Shown piece by piece: positions 8,012-15,246 of a DNA stretch of 64,000 nucleotides; the stretch's first letter is position 1, and every line of letters begins with the position of its first letter. The position numbers were made by a program, and so were the translations under genes. Under the pieces are notes generated by a model. That model was given only the letters and a program-made list of their open reading frames with translations, did not search any database and was not told the DNA's origin. Source of the DNA: Micromonospora aurantiaca ATCC 27029 (GTDB lineage Bacteria; Actinomycetota; Actinomycetes; Mycobacteriales; Micromonosporaceae); NCBI RefSeq assembly GCF_000145235.1, contig NC_014391.1:5340001-5404000 (forward strand), in the 5' to 3' direction.

Positions 8012-8455
8012 GTGGCGCGGAGCGGGCGGCTGGCGGCGGGCGTGCTGGTGCTGGCGGGGGTACGGGTGCTGGCTCCGGCGGGCGCGCGGGTGCTGGCCCG
8101 CCGCCGGGCGCGGCGGTCCGGCGCCGACCCGCGGCCGGGCCGGTGGCAGGTGGTGACGATCGCCGGGGCGCCCGAGCAGGTGCTCCCGGCCGGGCGGTGG
8201 CCCGAGCCACTGCGCCGCCTCGACGGCGCGGTCGAGCTGTGGGCCCGTCCGGCCCCCGGCGGTCGCGGTACCGAGCTGGCGGTCCGCCCGCTGGGCGGGG
8301 AGTGCACGCTCCCGGGGTTCGCCGCACACCTGGTCGGCGACGACCCGGGCCGGTTCCTGCGCCACGTGCTGCGGCAGACCAAGCAGCTCCTGGAGACCGG
8401 TGAGGTGCTGCGGGCGGACCGTTCGCCGCTGGACCGGCCGGGGACCGTGACGTGA
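8012..8455 (+). CDS. SRPBCC-like small membrane-associated protein
   Basis: The 147-residue product starts with one hydrophobic segment (about residues 5-25) and an Arg-rich linker. A domain resembling the second half of SRPBCC/cyclase proteins follows (WQVVTIAGAPEQVL ... GRGTELAVRPLGG ... DPGRFLRHVLRQTKQLLETGEV). The ending LRQTKQLLETGEVLR is typical of the last helix of cyclase-like proteins in actinobacteria. The GTG start is chosen for GGGAGGTCAG directly upstream. It overlaps the dehydrogenase start by four bases. The pairing with a zinc-type dehydrogenase suggests a shared substrate, which cannot be named. Confidence 0.72.
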   Translation: MARSGRLAAGVLVLAGVRVLAPAGARVLARRRARRSGADPRPGRWQVVTIAGAPEQVLPAGRWPEPLRRLDGAVELWARPAPGGRGTELAVRPLGGECTLPGFAAHLVGDDPGRFLRHVLRQTKQLLETGEVLRADRSPLDRPGTVT

Positions 8456-9588
8456 GGGCGCTGTGCTGGGCGGGAGCCGGCCTCGTGGAGGTGCGCCGCG
8501 TCCCGGACCCGGAGCTGCGCAACGCCCAGGACATGATCGTCCGGGTCCGGCGGAGCACGACCTGCGGCGCGGACCTGCCGCTTCTGGCCGGGCAGGTGCC
8601 CGAGGCGTCCGCCGGGGAGGTGCTCGGACGCGAGTTCCTCGGCGACGTGGTCGAGGTCGGTCCGGAGGTACGCCGGCACCGGGTCGCCGACCGGGTGGTG
8701 GTGGGCGCGGCGGTGGCCTGCGGGGCGTGCTGGTTCTGCCGGCAAGGGCTGCCGGCGTGCTGTGACAACGGCACGAGCGGCGTGGTGGCCGAGCCGGAGT
8801 GGGGGCAGCCGCCCGCCGGCGGGTACGGCCGCCCGGCCCGGCTGGGCGGCTTCGCCGGTGGTCACGCCGAGTACGTGCGGGTGCCGTACGCCGATGTGGG
8901 CGCGTTCGCCGTGCCGGAGTCGGTGAGCGACGAGCGGGCGGTGTTCGCCGCCGACGCCGCACCGGCCGGCTGGTACGGCGCCGAGCTGGGCGAGGTCGCC
9001 CCCGGCGACGTGGTGGCGGTCTGGGGCGCGGGCGCGGTCGGCCAGCTCACCGCCGACGCGGCGGTGGCCCGGGGCGCGGACCGGGTGGTGGTGGTCGACG
9101 ACCGGGACGACCGGCTGCGGATGGTCACCGGGCACGACGGCGTGGAGGCGCTCAACCACAGGTACGTGGACGTGCTCGCCGAGCTGCGCGAACGCAGCGG
9201 CGGCCGGGGCCCGGACGTGTGCGTCGACGCCTCCGGGGCGCCGGCCGCGCCGGGCCGGTGGCCGGTGGCCGAGCCGGACGGCGGGGCGGCGCTGCGCGAG
9301 GCGGTGCACGCCTGCCGCAAGGGCGGCGTGGTGGTGGTGCTCGGCGCCCGGCCCGGATTCGTGGACCGGTTCCCGCTCGGCCCGTTCGCCGACAAAGGGC
9401 TCGCCGTCCGCGCCGCCCGGCGCCGGGGCAGTGCCGCGATCCCGGCGCTGCTGGAACGGATGGCCCGCGACGAGCTGGTCACCGAGCACCTGGCCACCCA
9501 TCGGATGCCGCTGGAGCGCGGCGCCGAGGGGTACGCGTTGTTCCGGGACCGGGCCGACGGCTGCGTCCGGGTGCTCTTCACCCCGTGA
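8452..9588 (+). CDS. Zinc-type MDR dehydrogenase with an altered metal site
   Basis: A 378-residue medium-chain dehydrogenase similar in layout to the glutathione-independent formaldehyde dehydrogenase group. It shows the first ligand region TTCGADL, a structural zinc knuckle CGACWFCRQGLPACC (four Cys), and a Rossmann motif VWGAGAVGQL near 184-193. The usual catalytic-zinc motif GHE is GRE here (GREFLGDVVEVG), so the His ligand is Arg. The protein may therefore hold its metal differently or not use one. It is translationally coupled to the small SRPBCC-like gene. Enzyme class is secure; substrate is unknown. Confidence 0.85.
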   Translation: MRALCWAGAGLVEVRRVPDPELRNAQDMIVRVRRSTTCGADLPLLAGQVPEASAGEVLGREFLGDVVEVGPEVRRHRVADRVVVGAAVACGACWFCRQGLPACCDNGTSGVVAEPEWGQPPAGGYGRPARLGGFAGGHAEYVRVPYADVGAFAVPESVSDERAVFAADAAPAGWYGAELGEVAPGDVVAVWGAGAVGQLTADAAVARGADRVVVVDDRDDRLRMVTGHDGVEALNHRYVDVLAELRERSGGRGPDVCVDASGAPAAPGRWPVAEPDGGAALREAVHACRKGGVVVVLGARPGFVDRFPLGPFADKGLAVRAARRRGSAAIPALLERMARDELVTEHLATHRMPLERGAEGYALFRDRADGCVRVLFTP

Positions 9589-9619
9589 AGGTGAGCGCCG
9601 TGGATGGCACACTCGGCGG

Positions 9620-10795
9620 ATGCGCGCAGACCGTCCGTACGACCTCGTCCTGTTCGGCGCCACCGGCTTCACCGGCGGACTGACCGCCGAGTACCTGGCC
9701 CGGCACGCGCCGGACCGGCTGCGCTGGGCACTCGCCGGGCGCAACCCGGACAAGCTGGCCGCGGTGCGGGACCGGCTGGCCGCGATCGACCCGGCCCTGG
9801 CCGACCTGCCGCTGCTCACCGCCGACGTGACCGACCCGGCGTCGCTGCGGGCGGTGGCGGAGAGCGCCCGGGTGGTGGCCACGACCGTCGGCCCGTACGT
9901 GCACCACGGCGAGCCGCTGGTGGCCGCCTGTGCCGCGGCCGGCACCGACTATCTCGACATCACCGGCGAGCCGGAGTTCGTCGACCGGATGTACGTGCGG
10001 CACCACGCCGAGGCGGTGCGCACCGGGGCACGCCTGGTGCACGCCTGCGGTTTCGACTCGATCCCGCACGACCTGGGCGTCTGGTACACGGTCAAGCAAC
10101 TGCCCGCGGACGGACCGATCGCCGTGGACGGCTACGTGCGGGCCGGTGGCCGGTTCTCCGCCGGGACGTACCACTCGGCGCTCACTGCGTTCTCCCGTAC
10201 CGGTGAGATGAGCCGCGCGGCGCGGGCCCGCCGGGCGATGGAGCCCGGCCCGCACGGACGCCGGGTCCGCGCGGTGCCGGGCAAGGTCGGCCGGGTACGC
10301 GAGTTCGGCCAGTGGGCGGTGCCGCTGCCCACCATCGACCCGCAGGTGGTCCGCCGGTCCGCGGCGGCCCGCCCGGAGTACGGCCCGGACTTCCGCTACC
10401 GGCACTTCGCGGCGATGAAGCGGCTGCCCACTGTGCTGGTCGCCGGCGTCGGACTGGCCGGTGTGGTGGGGTTGGTGAAGGTGGCGCCGACGCGGCGCTG
10501 GCTGCTCGGGCGGCTCGCCTCCGGGCAGGGCCCGACCGCCGAGCAGCGGGCCAAGTCGTGGTTCCGGGTGCGGTTCGTGGGCACCGCCGGCGACCGGCGG
10601 GTGGTGACCGAGGTGGCCGGCGGCGACCCGGGTTACGACGAGACGGCCAAGATGCTCGCCGAGTCGGCGCTCTGCCTGGCCTTCGACGACCTGCCGGAGA
10701 CCGCCGGGCAGGTCACGCCGGTCACGGCGATGGGTGACGCGCTGCTGGATCGGCTGGTACGCGCGGGCATCACGTTCCGCACGCTGCCGGCGTGA
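9620..10795 (+). CDS. Saccharopine dehydrogenase / trans-acting enoyl reductase family protein
   Basis: The 391-residue product begins with a Rossmann fold (YDLVLFGATGFTGGL, residues 6-20) and the conserved ALAGRNPDKLAAV strand-helix. The block HACGFDSIPHDLGV is diagnostic of the family that includes mycobacterial trans-acting enoyl reductases. A hydrophobic stretch near 270-290 (TVLVAGVGLAGVVGLV) could anchor it to the membrane. In mycobacteria relatives act on lipid or polyketide intermediates; the substrate here is unknown. The ATG at 9620 follows GGCGG; the open frame begins earlier inside the previous gene but lacks family residues. Confidence 0.87.
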   Translation: MRADRPYDLVLFGATGFTGGLTAEYLARHAPDRLRWALAGRNPDKLAAVRDRLAAIDPALADLPLLTADVTDPASLRAVAESARVVATTVGPYVHHGEPLVAACAAAGTDYLDITGEPEFVDRMYVRHHAEAVRTGARLVHACGFDSIPHDLGVWYTVKQLPADGPIAVDGYVRAGGRFSAGTYHSALTAFSRTGEMSRAARARRAMEPGPHGRRVRAVPGKVGRVREFGQWAVPLPTIDPQVVRRSAAARPEYGPDFRYRHFAAMKRLPTVLVAGVGLAGVVGLVKVAPTRRWLLGRLASGQGPTAEQRAKSWFRVRFVGTAGDRRVVTEVAGGDPGYDETAKMLAESALCLAFDDLPETAGQVTPVTAMGDALLDRLVRAGITFRTLPA

Positions 10796-10826
10796 GGTTG
10801 ACCCTCGACCCGCTTGAGGTCACAGG

Positions 10827-11963
10827 ATGACGGCCGTGGAGAGCGAGCTTCGCAGCATCGGCGAACTGGCCCGGGCCAGCGGGTTGACGGTCAGCGCGCT
10901 GCGGTTCTACGACCGTTCCGGCGTGCTGGCCCCGGCCCGGGTGGACCCGGTGACCGGCTACCGCTGGTACACCGAGGAGCAGGTGGACCCGGCCCGGCTG
11001 GTAGCAGGGCTGCGCCGGGTGGGGATGCCGCTGGCCGGCATCGCCGAGGCGCTGCGGAACCGGCACCGGCCGGCCGAGGTGCACCGGCTGCTGGACGCGC
11101 ACCTGCGCCGCCTGGAGGACGGCCTGGCCGACGCGCGTCGCGAACTCTCCCGGATCCGTAGCCTGATCGACCCGGAGGAGATCACAGTGACCACCCGCCT
11201 CGTGCTGTCCCGCACCGACCTCGCCGCCGCCGTGGACGCCGTACGCTTCGCCGTCGGCGCCGACCCCGGCCTGCCGGTCCTGTCCGGCGTGCTGGTGGAG
11301 GTCGAGCCGGACGGTGTCCGGCTGGTCGCCACCGACCGGCACCGGCTCGCCGTGGCCCGGGTCGGCGGCACCGTCGACGGCCCGCCGGTGAGCGCGCTGC
11401 TGCCGGTGGCCGCCGTCGACGAACTCCGCGCGCTGCTGGACCTCGACGGCGCCGACACCGCCGAGGTCGTCGTCGCCACCGACCGGGTGACTGTCACGGT
11501 GGCGGGCCGGCCGCTGACCGCCGTCCCGTTGCCGTACGACTTCCCCGACTACCGGCGGCTGCTGCGGGCGCAGCTCGGCGACGTGCCCACGTACCGGATC
11601 CCGTTCGACGGCGCGGCGCTGCGCGCGGCGCTCACCGCCGACGGCGTCCCGGTCTGCCACCGCGCGCACGAGGGAGTCGAGCACGAGGTGGTGGCGCTCG
11701 GCCTGGACGGCCGGGGTGAGCTGCGCCTGGTCGACCCGAACGGCGTGGTCGCCGCCGGGGGCGTGGAGGGCGGGGCGGGCGCGGCGGGCGCGGGCGGCCC
11801 GGATGCGCTTCGGGTGGCGGTGAACCGCGAGTACCTGCTGGACGCGCTGGGGTCCGGCGACGGCCAGCTCGTGCTGGAGCTGGACGGCCCGATCGCCCCG
11901 CTGGCCGTACGGCGGGCCGACGACGCGCACGCCTTCTCGGTCCTGATGCCGGTACGCCTCTGA
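10827..11963 (+). CDS. MerR-type regulator fused to a DNA polymerase III beta-clamp-like domain
   Basis: A 378-residue fusion. Residues about 9-115 form a MerR helix-turn-helix (SIGELARASGLTVSALRFYDRSGVL) plus the coiled dimer helix. From about 125 to the end the sequence is DnaN-like: LVLSRTDLAAAVDAV, the sliding-clamp signature LVATDRHRLAVA, and DFPDYRRLL, which mirrors the clamp's PDYRRLLP. MerR proteins usually carry small-molecule or metal sensors at this end; here a clamp fold replaces them. A DNA-encircling or protein-docking role is possible but unproven. Start ATG at 10827; the alternative GTG a few codons in cannot be excluded. Confidence 0.87.
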   Translation: MTAVESELRSIGELARASGLTVSALRFYDRSGVLAPARVDPVTGYRWYTEEQVDPARLVAGLRRVGMPLAGIAEALRNRHRPAEVHRLLDAHLRRLEDGLADARRELSRIRSLIDPEEITVTTRLVLSRTDLAAAVDAVRFAVGADPGLPVLSGVLVEVEPDGVRLVATDRHRLAVARVGGTVDGPPVSALLPVAAVDELRALLDLDGADTAEVVVATDRVTVTVAGRPLTAVPLPYDFPDYRRLLRAQLGDVPTYRIPFDGAALRAALTADGVPVCHRAHEGVEHEVVALGLDGRGELRLVDPNGVVAAGGVEGGAGAAGAGGPDALRVAVNREYLLDALGSGDGQLVLELDGPIAPLAVRRADDAHAFSVLMPVRL

Positions 11964-12057
11964 CGTTCCGCGCTCGCCGGCGTCGGTACCGCTCTGCGGC
12001 AGGCATCCGTGACTGTGCGTGACGCCGCCGCCCTCCTGGGTGCGTCACCCCTCGCGC

Positions 12058-12129
12058 ACTTTGCTCTGCAGCCATCCGCGCGACGCTGACGCTCCGTCGA
12101 ACGCCGCGTCGGTGGCTGCAGAGCAAAGT
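12058..12129. repeat. Long perfect inverted repeat upstream of serS
   Basis: ACTTTGCTCTGCAGCCA (12058-12074) and TGGCTGCAGAGCAAAGT (12113-12129) are perfect 17-base arms around a 38-base loop that is itself partly self-complementary. It lies between the clamp-fusion gene and serS. It has the same overall size and design (17-20 base arms, 30-40 base loop) as the repeats at 13711, 29441, 33453 and 36876 but a different arm sequence. Terminator function for the upstream gene is possible. Confidence 0.75.
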
Positions 12130-12390
12130 CGCCGGAGGGACATGTCCGCCGGAGAGCGGGTCCGCGAGATTGACCAGGTCAGCGAGCTAGCGAGCCGCAG
12201 CGGGGCGGCACGAGCACCGGAGCACCATCACGGAAAGTGAGAACGGCGCACCGACGGCGGCACCATCACGCACCGTCACCGGAAAGGGCCTCGCGGCGGC
12301 GGGCTGCGCGGGCCGGGCCGGGGCGGCGGGGGCGCGACGGTAGCATCTGGAGGTCCCACCTGACTGCCTGGACGGAGGCGTACGAGCAGC
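12130..12390. other. serS upstream region, no gene seen
   Basis: These 261 bases complete a 427-base gap that begins at 11964. No reading frame of recognisable family is present. TAGCATCTGGAGG near 12341-12353 could contain a -10 element, with a further GGAGG at 12373-12377, 13 bases before the serS ATG. No T-box or other riboswitch pattern is visible. Confidence 0.4.
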
Positions 12391-13674
12391 ATGCTCGACA
12401 TGGAGTTGATCCGGAAGGATCGCGAGGCGGTGGCGACCGCGCTGGCGAAGCGTCTGGATCCCGCCGAGGTCACCCGGGCGCTGGACGACATCCAGCGGCT
12501 CGACCAGGAACGACGCGCCCTGATCACGGAGATCGACGCCGAGCGGCAGCGCCGCAAGGCCGAGGCGCGCGCGTACGCGGAGGCGAAACGGTCCGGCGGC
12601 ACGCCGCAGCCGGTCGCCCCGGAGGCCGAGCGCAAGCAGCTCGCGGAGCTGGAGTCCCAGCTCGACGAGGTGCAGTCCCGGCTCCGCTCGGCGATGAGCG
12701 AGCTGCCGAACCTGCCCGCCGAGGACGTGGTCCCCGGCGGCAAGGAGGCCAACCGGGTGGTGCGGACGTTCGGCGAGGCGCCGGCCATCGAGAAGGTACG
12801 CGACCACGTGGAGCTGAGCCGCGCGCTCGGCCTGGTCGACCACGAGCGGGGCGTGAAGCTCGGCGGCTCGGGCTTCTGGATGTACACCGGTCTGGGCGCC
12901 CGGCTGGAGTGGGCGCTGGTGAACTGGCTGATCGAGCAGAACATCCAGGCCGGCTACGAGTTCCTGCTCCCGCCGCACCTGCTGCTGGACAGCGCCGGTT
13001 TCGCCGCCGGGCAGTTCCCGAAGTTCCACGACGACGTCTACCACATCGACAAGCAGTCGTCCTCGCGCGGCCAGTTCCTGCTGCCCACCGCGGAGACGGC
13101 GATCCTCGGCGCGTACCAGGACGAGATCCTGGAGACGCCGAAGCTGCCGTTGAAGGCGTTCGCGTACACGCCGTGCTACCGGCGCGAGGCGGCCGGTTCG
13201 CACTCCGACGAGCGCGGCACCGTACGCGGCCACCAGTTCAACAAGGTGGAGATCTTCCAGTTCACGCTGCCGGAGCAGGCGGGCGAGGCGCTGGAGGCGA
13301 TGGTCGGGCACGTCGAGGGCCTGGTCGGCAAGCTCGGTCTGCACTTCCAGACCAGCCTGCTCGCCGCCGGTGACGCGAGCGCCTCGATGAAGAAGACGCT
13401 CGACGTCGAGGTGTGGATGCCGAGCACCGGCAAGTACAAGGAGGTGTCGTCGGTCTCCTGGGCCGGTGACTACCAGGCCCGCCGGGCGGCGATCCGCTAC
13501 CGCGAGCCGGGCGCGAAGCAGACCCGTTTCGTGCACACGCTCAACGGGTCTGCGCTCGCCACCAGCCGCCTGTTCCCGGCCATCCTGGAGCAGTGCCAGC
13601 AGCCCGACGGCTCGGTGGTGGTCCCGGAGGTCCTCCGCGACAAGCTCGGCACCGACCGCCTCACCCCGCGCTGA
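12391..13674 (+). CDS. serS: Serine--tRNA ligase
   Basis: This class II aminoacyl-tRNA synthetase charges tRNA-Ser and tRNA-Sec with serine. The 427-residue length is standard. The N-terminal long coiled-coil arm that binds the tRNA covers about residues 25-105. The catalytic domain follows with motif 2 (PCYRREAAGSHSDERGT, near 263-279), the HQFNKVEIFQF block, and motif 3 (NGSALATSRLFPAILEQ, near 388-404). The start ATG at 12391 has a somewhat distant GGAGG; an in-frame ATG nine bases later is also possible. It is convergent with the CcdA operon, whose last frame overlaps its 3' end by 14 bases. Confidence 0.97.
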   Translation: MLDMELIRKDREAVATALAKRLDPAEVTRALDDIQRLDQERRALITEIDAERQRRKAEARAYAEAKRSGGTPQPVAPEAERKQLAELESQLDEVQSRLRSAMSELPNLPAEDVVPGGKEANRVVRTFGEAPAIEKVRDHVELSRALGLVDHERGVKLGGSGFWMYTGLGARLEWALVNWLIEQNIQAGYEFLLPPHLLLDSAGFAAGQFPKFHDDVYHIDKQSSSRGQFLLPTAETAILGAYQDEILETPKLPLKAFAYTPCYRREAAGSHSDERGTVRGHQFNKVEIFQFTLPEQAGEALEAMVGHVEGLVGKLGLHFQTSLLAAGDASASMKKTLDVEVWMPSTGKYKEVSSVSWAGDYQARRAAIRYREPGAKQTRFVHTLNGSALATSRLFPAILEQCQQPDGSVVVPEVLRDKLGTDRLTPR

Positions 13675-14647
13675 CCCGCGTCCCCGTCCCCGTCCCCGCC
13701 CCACCCGCCTCTCCCCCGCGATCTTGCACTTCCGGCCCGCGAGAAGTCCGCTTCACCCCTTCCGCCCGGGCACCAACTGCAAGATCGCGGGAGAGGGGGC
13801 GGGGGCGGGAGCGGGGGCGGGGGCGGGAGCGGCGGGTGAGGGCGGCGAGGAGCAGCGCGGCGAGGAGCAACGCCGCGAGGACGGCGGGGCCTAGCGTGTC
13901 GACTGTGCTCACCACTGACTGCTGGATGCGGGCGGCGGTGCGGATGACCGGGTCGGTGAAGGCGTCGTAGCGGCCCTGGGCGAGGCGTACCTCGTACCAG
14001 CCGTACCAGGCGACGTAGCCGCCCGCTACCAGCAGCACCAGGCCGCTCAGCCGCGGCACCCACGCGCCCGCGCCGCGCAGCCGCGCCACGACCCGGCCGC
14101 GCAGCAGCGCCACGGCGAGCGCGGCCACGCCGACCACGAGCGCCATCCCCAGCGCGTACGCGCCGAACAGCGCCAGGCCGCGCAGCGGCGACCCGGCCCG
14201 CAGGCTGGTCACCACGATCGCCAGGAACGGCGCAATCGCGCAGGTCAGCGACGTGAGCGCGTACGCCGCGCCGAACAGCGCCATGGACGGCCAGGTACGG
14301 GTGAGCCGGGGCGCGACACGCAGCGGGCGCGGCGTGGGCAGCCGCCGGCCGGCGAGCAGCCAGCACCCGGCCAGCGCCAGCAGCACGCCGAGCGTCACCG
14401 TCAGCCACGGCAGCCGGGGCCGCAGCCAGTCCGCCGCCGGTGCCAGGGCGAGCCCGAACGCGCCGAACACCAGCACGTACCCGAGGGTGAGACCGGCCGT
14501 CGCGGTGAGCGCGCGTCCGACCGCGCCGCGCCCGCCGTCGGGGCCGGCGACGAGCAGCGAGAGGTACGCGGGCAGCATCGCGAAGCCGCACGGGTTGACC
14601 GCGCCGAGCATGCCCGCGGTGAGCGCGAGCAGCAGCGCGCCGGTCAT
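13661..14647 (-). CDS. ccdA: Cytochrome c biogenesis protein CcdA family
   Basis: A six-to-seven-span membrane protein that passes electrons from cytoplasmic thioredoxin across the membrane. The redox cysteines are visible in the two pseudo-repeats: AVNPCGFAMLPAY near residue 19 and TSLTCAIAPFL near 137. The start ATG overlaps the stop of the TlpA-like gene by four bases, so the pair is coupled; the lipoprotein is its likely electron acceptor. After the last membrane segment the frame continues about 60 residues through the G-rich tract and the 13711 repeat, giving an Arg/Pro-rich tail, and stops inside the antisense of serS. The natural end may therefore have been altered by the repeat. Confidence 0.9.
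   Translation of the reverse strand: MTGALLLALTAGMLGAVNPCGFAMLPAYLSLLVAGPDGGRGAVGRALTATAGLTLGYVLVFGAFGLALAPAADWLRPRLPWLTVTLGVLLALAGCWLLAGRRLPTPRPLRVAPRLTRTWPSMALFGAAYALTSLTCAIAPFLAIVVTSLRAGSPLRGLALFGAYALGMALVVGVAALAVALLRGRVVARLRGAGAWVPRLSGLVLLVAGGYVAWYGWYEVRLAQGRYDAFTDPVIRTAARIQQSVVSTVDTLGPAVLAALLLAALLLAALTRRSRPRPRSRPRPLSRDLAVGARAEGVKRTSRGPEVQDRGGEAGGAGTGTGTRVSAG
13711..13795. repeat. Intergenic palindromic repeat, GATCTTGCA variant
   Basis: CCCGCGATCTTGCA (13715-13728) pairs with TGCAAGATCGCGGG (13778-13791) around a 49-base loop, with further near-pairing outside. The core GATCTTG...CAAGATC is shared with the repeats at 29441, 33453 and 36876. It sits at the junction of serS and the convergent CcdA gene and is read through by the latter's reading frame. 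Confidence 0.75.
13794..13840 (+). other. G-run tract with G-quadruplex potential
   Basis: The plus strand has at least six runs of three to five G separated by one to three bases, next to the palindromic repeat. A matching C-rich tract (CCCCGTCCCCGTCCCCGCCCC) lies at about 13682-13702 on the other side of the repeat. Four or more G runs with short loops meet the usual G4 pattern. Confidence 0.55.
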
Positions 14648-15231
14648 CCCCGGGCCAGCGTCTCGACCTGCCGGGTCAGTGCCTCGCCGTCCAGGAATCC
14701 CTGGTGGACGACCCGGCCGGTGCGGTCCAGGACGACGAATGTGCTCTGCTCGGCCACCTTGAACCGGCGCCACAGCGCGCCCGCCCGGTCGTCGATCTGT
14801 GTCGTGCCGCCCAGGTCGAACTCGGTGACGAACGACTTCATCGCCTTCTGCTCGCCGAGTCCGGCGACGCCGACGATCGGGACCGTGTCGCGGTAGGTGG
14901 GGGCGATCTCGGCCACCGTCCACGCCTGGCTGGCGCAGGTGGCGCACCAGGGCGCCCAGAACCAGAGCACGACCGGCCGCCCGGCCAGGGCGGCGGCGTC
15001 GAACGCCGTACCGTCGAGGGTCTTGCCGGTGAACGACAGCGCGGCCGGCACCACGGCCGGTGACGCGGACGCCGGACCGGATGCCGGCCCGGACGGGGAC
15101 GCGGCGGCCGGGGGTGCCGGTGCGACCGCTCCGGCCCGGTCCCCGGGCTCGGGCCCGGCGGCGCAGGCGGTCGCGGCGGCGAGCGTGGCGGCCAGTACGG
15201 CGGCGGCTGTCACACGAGCGGCGGTACGCAT
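14644..15231 (-). CDS. TlpA-like thiol-disulfide lipoprotein
   Basis: The 195-residue product has a lipoprotein signal (lipobox region LAAATAC, Cys near residue 23), a Pro/Ala/Ser-rich spacer, and a thioredoxin-like domain (about 65-195). Its active site is WCATC within WFWAPWCATCASQ. The fold would reduce disulfides on the outer face of the membrane, taking electrons from the coupled CcdA protein. The order (membrane reductase, NuoF-like protein, TlpA, CcdA) suggests one extracytoplasmic electron-transfer system. Confidence 0.9.
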   Translation of the reverse strand: MRTAARVTAAAVLAATLAAATACAAGPEPGDRAGAVAPAPPAAASPSGPASGPASASPAVVPAALSFTGKTLDGTAFDAAALAGRPVVLWFWAPWCATCASQAWTVAEIAPTYRDTVPIVGVAGLGEQKAMKSFVTEFDLGGTTQIDDRAGALWRRFKVAEQSTFVVLDRTGRVVHQGFLDGEALTRQVETLARG

Positions 15232-15246
15232 CGGCGGCTCCTGGTT

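Noticed and set aside
5295..8156. A 953-residue open frame on the plus strand
   Set aside because: It is fully antisense to the LuxR-type gene, is Gly/Arg/Pro-rich without family motifs, and exists because high-GC codon bias leaves few stops.
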